A DNA stretch of 6,622 nucleotides, from contig JBAYNS010000068.1 of the NCBI GenBank assembly GCA_041678625.1, positions 1 to 6,622 on the forward strand. The letters run 5' to 3'. The translations under genes were made by a program, and so were the position numbers. Below are positions 5,427-6,622 of the stretch, piece after piece. The notes under the pieces are model-generated. The model searched no databases. It had not been told where the DNA came from and saw only the letters and a list, made by a program, of their open reading frames with translations. This DNA is from JBAYNS01 sp041678625 (lineage in GTDB: Bacteria; Patescibacteriota; Gracilibacteria; Peribacterales; Peribacteraceae). Numbering within the stretch: position 1 is the first letter of the stretch; each line of letters opens with the position of its first letter.

Positions 5427-6239
5427 ATGTCCACCAATATCTTTATTTTCGGTAGTGTTTTTCTTATCAGCCTGCTCTCTCTTGTGGGCGCGGCATTCTT
5501 GGCATTGAAGGAACAATATATAAAGAAGTTGCTTCTTTCTCTGGTCAGCTTTTCTACGGGAGCACTGCTGGCCACGGTATTCCTGCATCTGTTGCCGGAA
5601 ATAGTCACGACATGCTCAGCGAATATTTCCGGCGCTCTTGCACTGATGCTCACAGGCATCGTGTTTTCATTCCTAATGGAACGTGTGATTCATTGGCACC
5701 ATTGCCACTCGCTGGAATGTAAACGACACGTTCATCCTGCCGGCCTTATGATTCTCATCGGTGATGCAGTACACAACCTGCTGGACGGACTGCTGATTGC
5801 CACCAGTTACTTGGTTAGTATCCCTCTGGGAATATCCACAACAGTAGCCGTGGCTTTCCATGAGTTACCACAGGAAATCGGTGACTTCGCTGTACTGCTA
5901 CACAGCGGCTTCACCCGGAAGCGCGCATTGTTCTGGAATTTTCTTTCCGCACTCACGGCTGTTCTTGGTGCGCTCTTCGTTCTGGTACTTTCTACGAATA
6001 TCGAAGGTATAGAGACGGTGCTCCTGCCACTTGCTGCAGGGAACTTTCTCTATATCGCCACAGCAGATCTGATTCCAGAGCTGCACAAAGAAACGCGCAC
6101 TGCACGTTCCTTTATTCAATTCGCCTTTCTGCTTGCGGGTATTGCCGTGATGGCAAGTTTGGCCATTTTCGCACCGGAGCACTCTCACGGTGGAGATGGT
6201 CACGACACACATGAACATTTTCTACAGGAAAACATGTGA
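5427..6239 (+). CDS. ZIP-family divalent metal transporter
   Basis: ZIP proteins carry Zn2+ and related divalent metals into the cytoplasm. From the chosen start the protein has 270 residues and about eight hydrophobic segments. The signature metal-site helices are present: GDAVHNLLDGLLIA (112-125, with His116, Asn117 and Asp120) and AVAFHELPQEIGDFAVLLHSG (141-161, with His145, Glu146 and Glu150). A later AGNFLYIATADLIPELH (204-220) matches the usual TM7 pattern. A histidine/cysteine-rich loop (HWHHCHSLECKRHVH, 89-103) precedes the metal helices, and the C-terminus adds HSHGGDGHDTHEH (252-264); both probably bind metal. The frame extends up to an ATG at 5385, but the extra 14 residues are not typical, the hydrophobic N-terminal helix starts right after 5427, and a possible promoter would start transcription after 5385. 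No Shine-Dalgarno is seen. No metal-regulator operator could be identified. Confidence 0.92.
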   Translation: MSTNIFIFGSVFLISLLSLVGAAFLALKEQYIKKLLLSLVSFSTGALLATVFLHLLPEIVTTCSANISGALALMLTGIVFSFLMERVIHWHHCHSLECKRHVHPAGLMILIGDAVHNLLDGLLIATSYLVSIPLGISTTVAVAFHELPQEIGDFAVLLHSGFTRKRALFWNFLSALTAVLGALFVLVLSTNIEGIETVLLPLAAGNFLYIATADLIPELHKETRTARSFIQFAFLLAGIAVMASLAIFAPEHSHGGDGHDTHEHFLQENM

Positions 6240-6261
6240 GAATACGGAGGAATGCTGAGGA

Positions 6262-6290
6262 TTAACAAATATTATATTTTATGTTATAAT
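6262..6290 (+). promoter_or_regulatory. Near-consensus promoter giving a leaderless mRNA
   Basis: TTAACA (6262-6267, five of six consensus) is followed by a 17-base AT-rich spacer and a perfect TATAAT (6285-6290) with the TG extension (6282-6283). Transcription is expected to start at about 6296-6298, with the ATG of the next gene at 6299. This is the strongest promoter-like sequence in the window. Confidence 0.8.
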
Positions 6291-6298
6291 AATAACAT

Positions 6299-6580
6299 AT
6301 GGCGATACTGGGCGGTGCCGACATTCCCCCGCCAATTCTCACCGGCACAGAAAGTGTGGAAGGAGTAAAAGCTCTGACCACCACTCGTCTGGAATTACTA
6401 AAAGCCAGTATTGACCCAGCCGTCGGCTCGGTGACACAGACAACGCACGCAGGAATAGAAAAAATATTGAGCATGACGCCTGCGGCATTGGGCATTGCTG
6501 CAGGCATCGCCACATTTACAGCTGGCATCTACATGATACTCATGGGCAGACCTCCCTGGAAACATACGGGGGTGCTCTAA
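6299..6580 (+). CDS. Small single-pass membrane protein (93 aa), probably leaderless
   Basis: I do not recognise this protein. Residues 1-60 are hydrophilic to mildly amphipathic, with a PPP stretch at 10-12 and Thr-rich segments. Residues about 61-82 form one clear transmembrane helix rich in Ala/Gly (PAALGIAAGIATFTAGIYMI), followed by a short basic tail ending RPPWKHTGVL. There is no N-terminal signal peptide, so the tail is a C-terminal anchor; the orientation is uncertain. The ATG sits about 9 bases after a perfect TATAAT, so the mRNA should have almost no leader and no Shine-Dalgarno. The AT-rich upstream stretch contrasts with the flanking genes. It lies 59 bases after the ZIP gene, with its own promoter, and 11 bases before a further start codon, so it probably heads a new transcription unit. 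Confidence 0.7.
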   Translation: MAILGGADIPPPILTGTESVEGVKALTTTRLELLKASIDPAVGSVTQTTHAGIEKILSMTPAALGIAAGIATFTAGIYMILMGRPPWKHTGVL

Positions 6581-6591
6581 AAACGGTAGCG

Positions 6592-6622
6592 ATGACAAAA
6601 AAGGAATATTCTCAGAGATCAC
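6592..6622 (+). CDS. 5' end of a gene running off the window
   Basis: An ATG at 6592 opens a frame (MTKKEYSQRS) that stays open to the last base. It starts 11 bases after the stop of the 93-codon membrane gene, as expected for the next gene of an operon. The Lys-rich beginning is typical of a cytosolic protein start, but ten codons are too few to name it. A weak GGTAG lies just upstream. Confidence 0.4.
   Translation, partial: MTKKEYSQRS

Noticed and set aside
6252..6368. 38-codon plus-strand frame right after GGAGG (6246-6250)
   Set aside because: The GGAGG is only one base from the ATG, the frame runs through the strong promoter and overlaps the 93-codon gene, and the product looks random.

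Overview
The window reads as compact bacterial chromosome of roughly balanced base composition, in the standard code: TGA, TAG and TAA all end genes here, and tryptophans are TGG. Most starts have no convincing Shine-Dalgarno sequence, one gene looks leaderless, several unrecognised small proteins sit among housekeeping enzymes, and intergenic spaces are short. That style would fit a candidate-phyla-radiation (Patescibacteria) or other streamlined lineage. This is inference only: no ribosomal RNA or lineage-specific marker is present.

Left part, plus strand (1-1963): a probable operon. It holds a 65-residue Pro/Glu-rich protein whose ATG overlaps a TAA in TAATG form, a YgjP-like WGSC/HExxH metallopeptidase, a 59-residue very acidic small protein, and an inositol monophosphatase-family phosphatase that overlaps the acidic gene by ATGA. 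The phosphatase runs tail-to-tail into the minus-strand genes, and the stop codons overlap.

Middle, minus strand (1960-5283): reading in the direction of transcription, an RluA-family pseudouridine synthase, tryptophanyl-tRNA synthetase, an unrecognised exported or membrane-anchored protein with its own extended -10 promoter, and a Maf nucleotide pyrophosphatase. Between the pseudouridine synthase and trpS lie about 230 bases that hold a strongly folding element. It has a 5' hairpin, a perfect 11-bp closing stem around several inner hairpins, and a terminator-like hairpin plus T run on the plus strand only. The best reading is an undescribed structured RNA transcribed divergently from trpS.

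Right part, plus strand (5427-6622): a ZIP-family metal transporter with two histidine-rich segments, then a single-pass membrane protein of 93 residues preceded by a near-consensus promoter so close to the ATG that the mRNA should be leaderless, then the first codons of another gene that runs off the window.

Functionally the recognised genes are housekeeping: tRNA charging, RNA modification, nucleotide-pool or septum-related pyrophosphatase, phosphatase, peptidase and divalent metal uptake. No mobile element, CRISPR array, rRNA or tRNA was seen. The most interesting items are the structured RNA locus, the hidden acidic small gene and the leaderless membrane gene.
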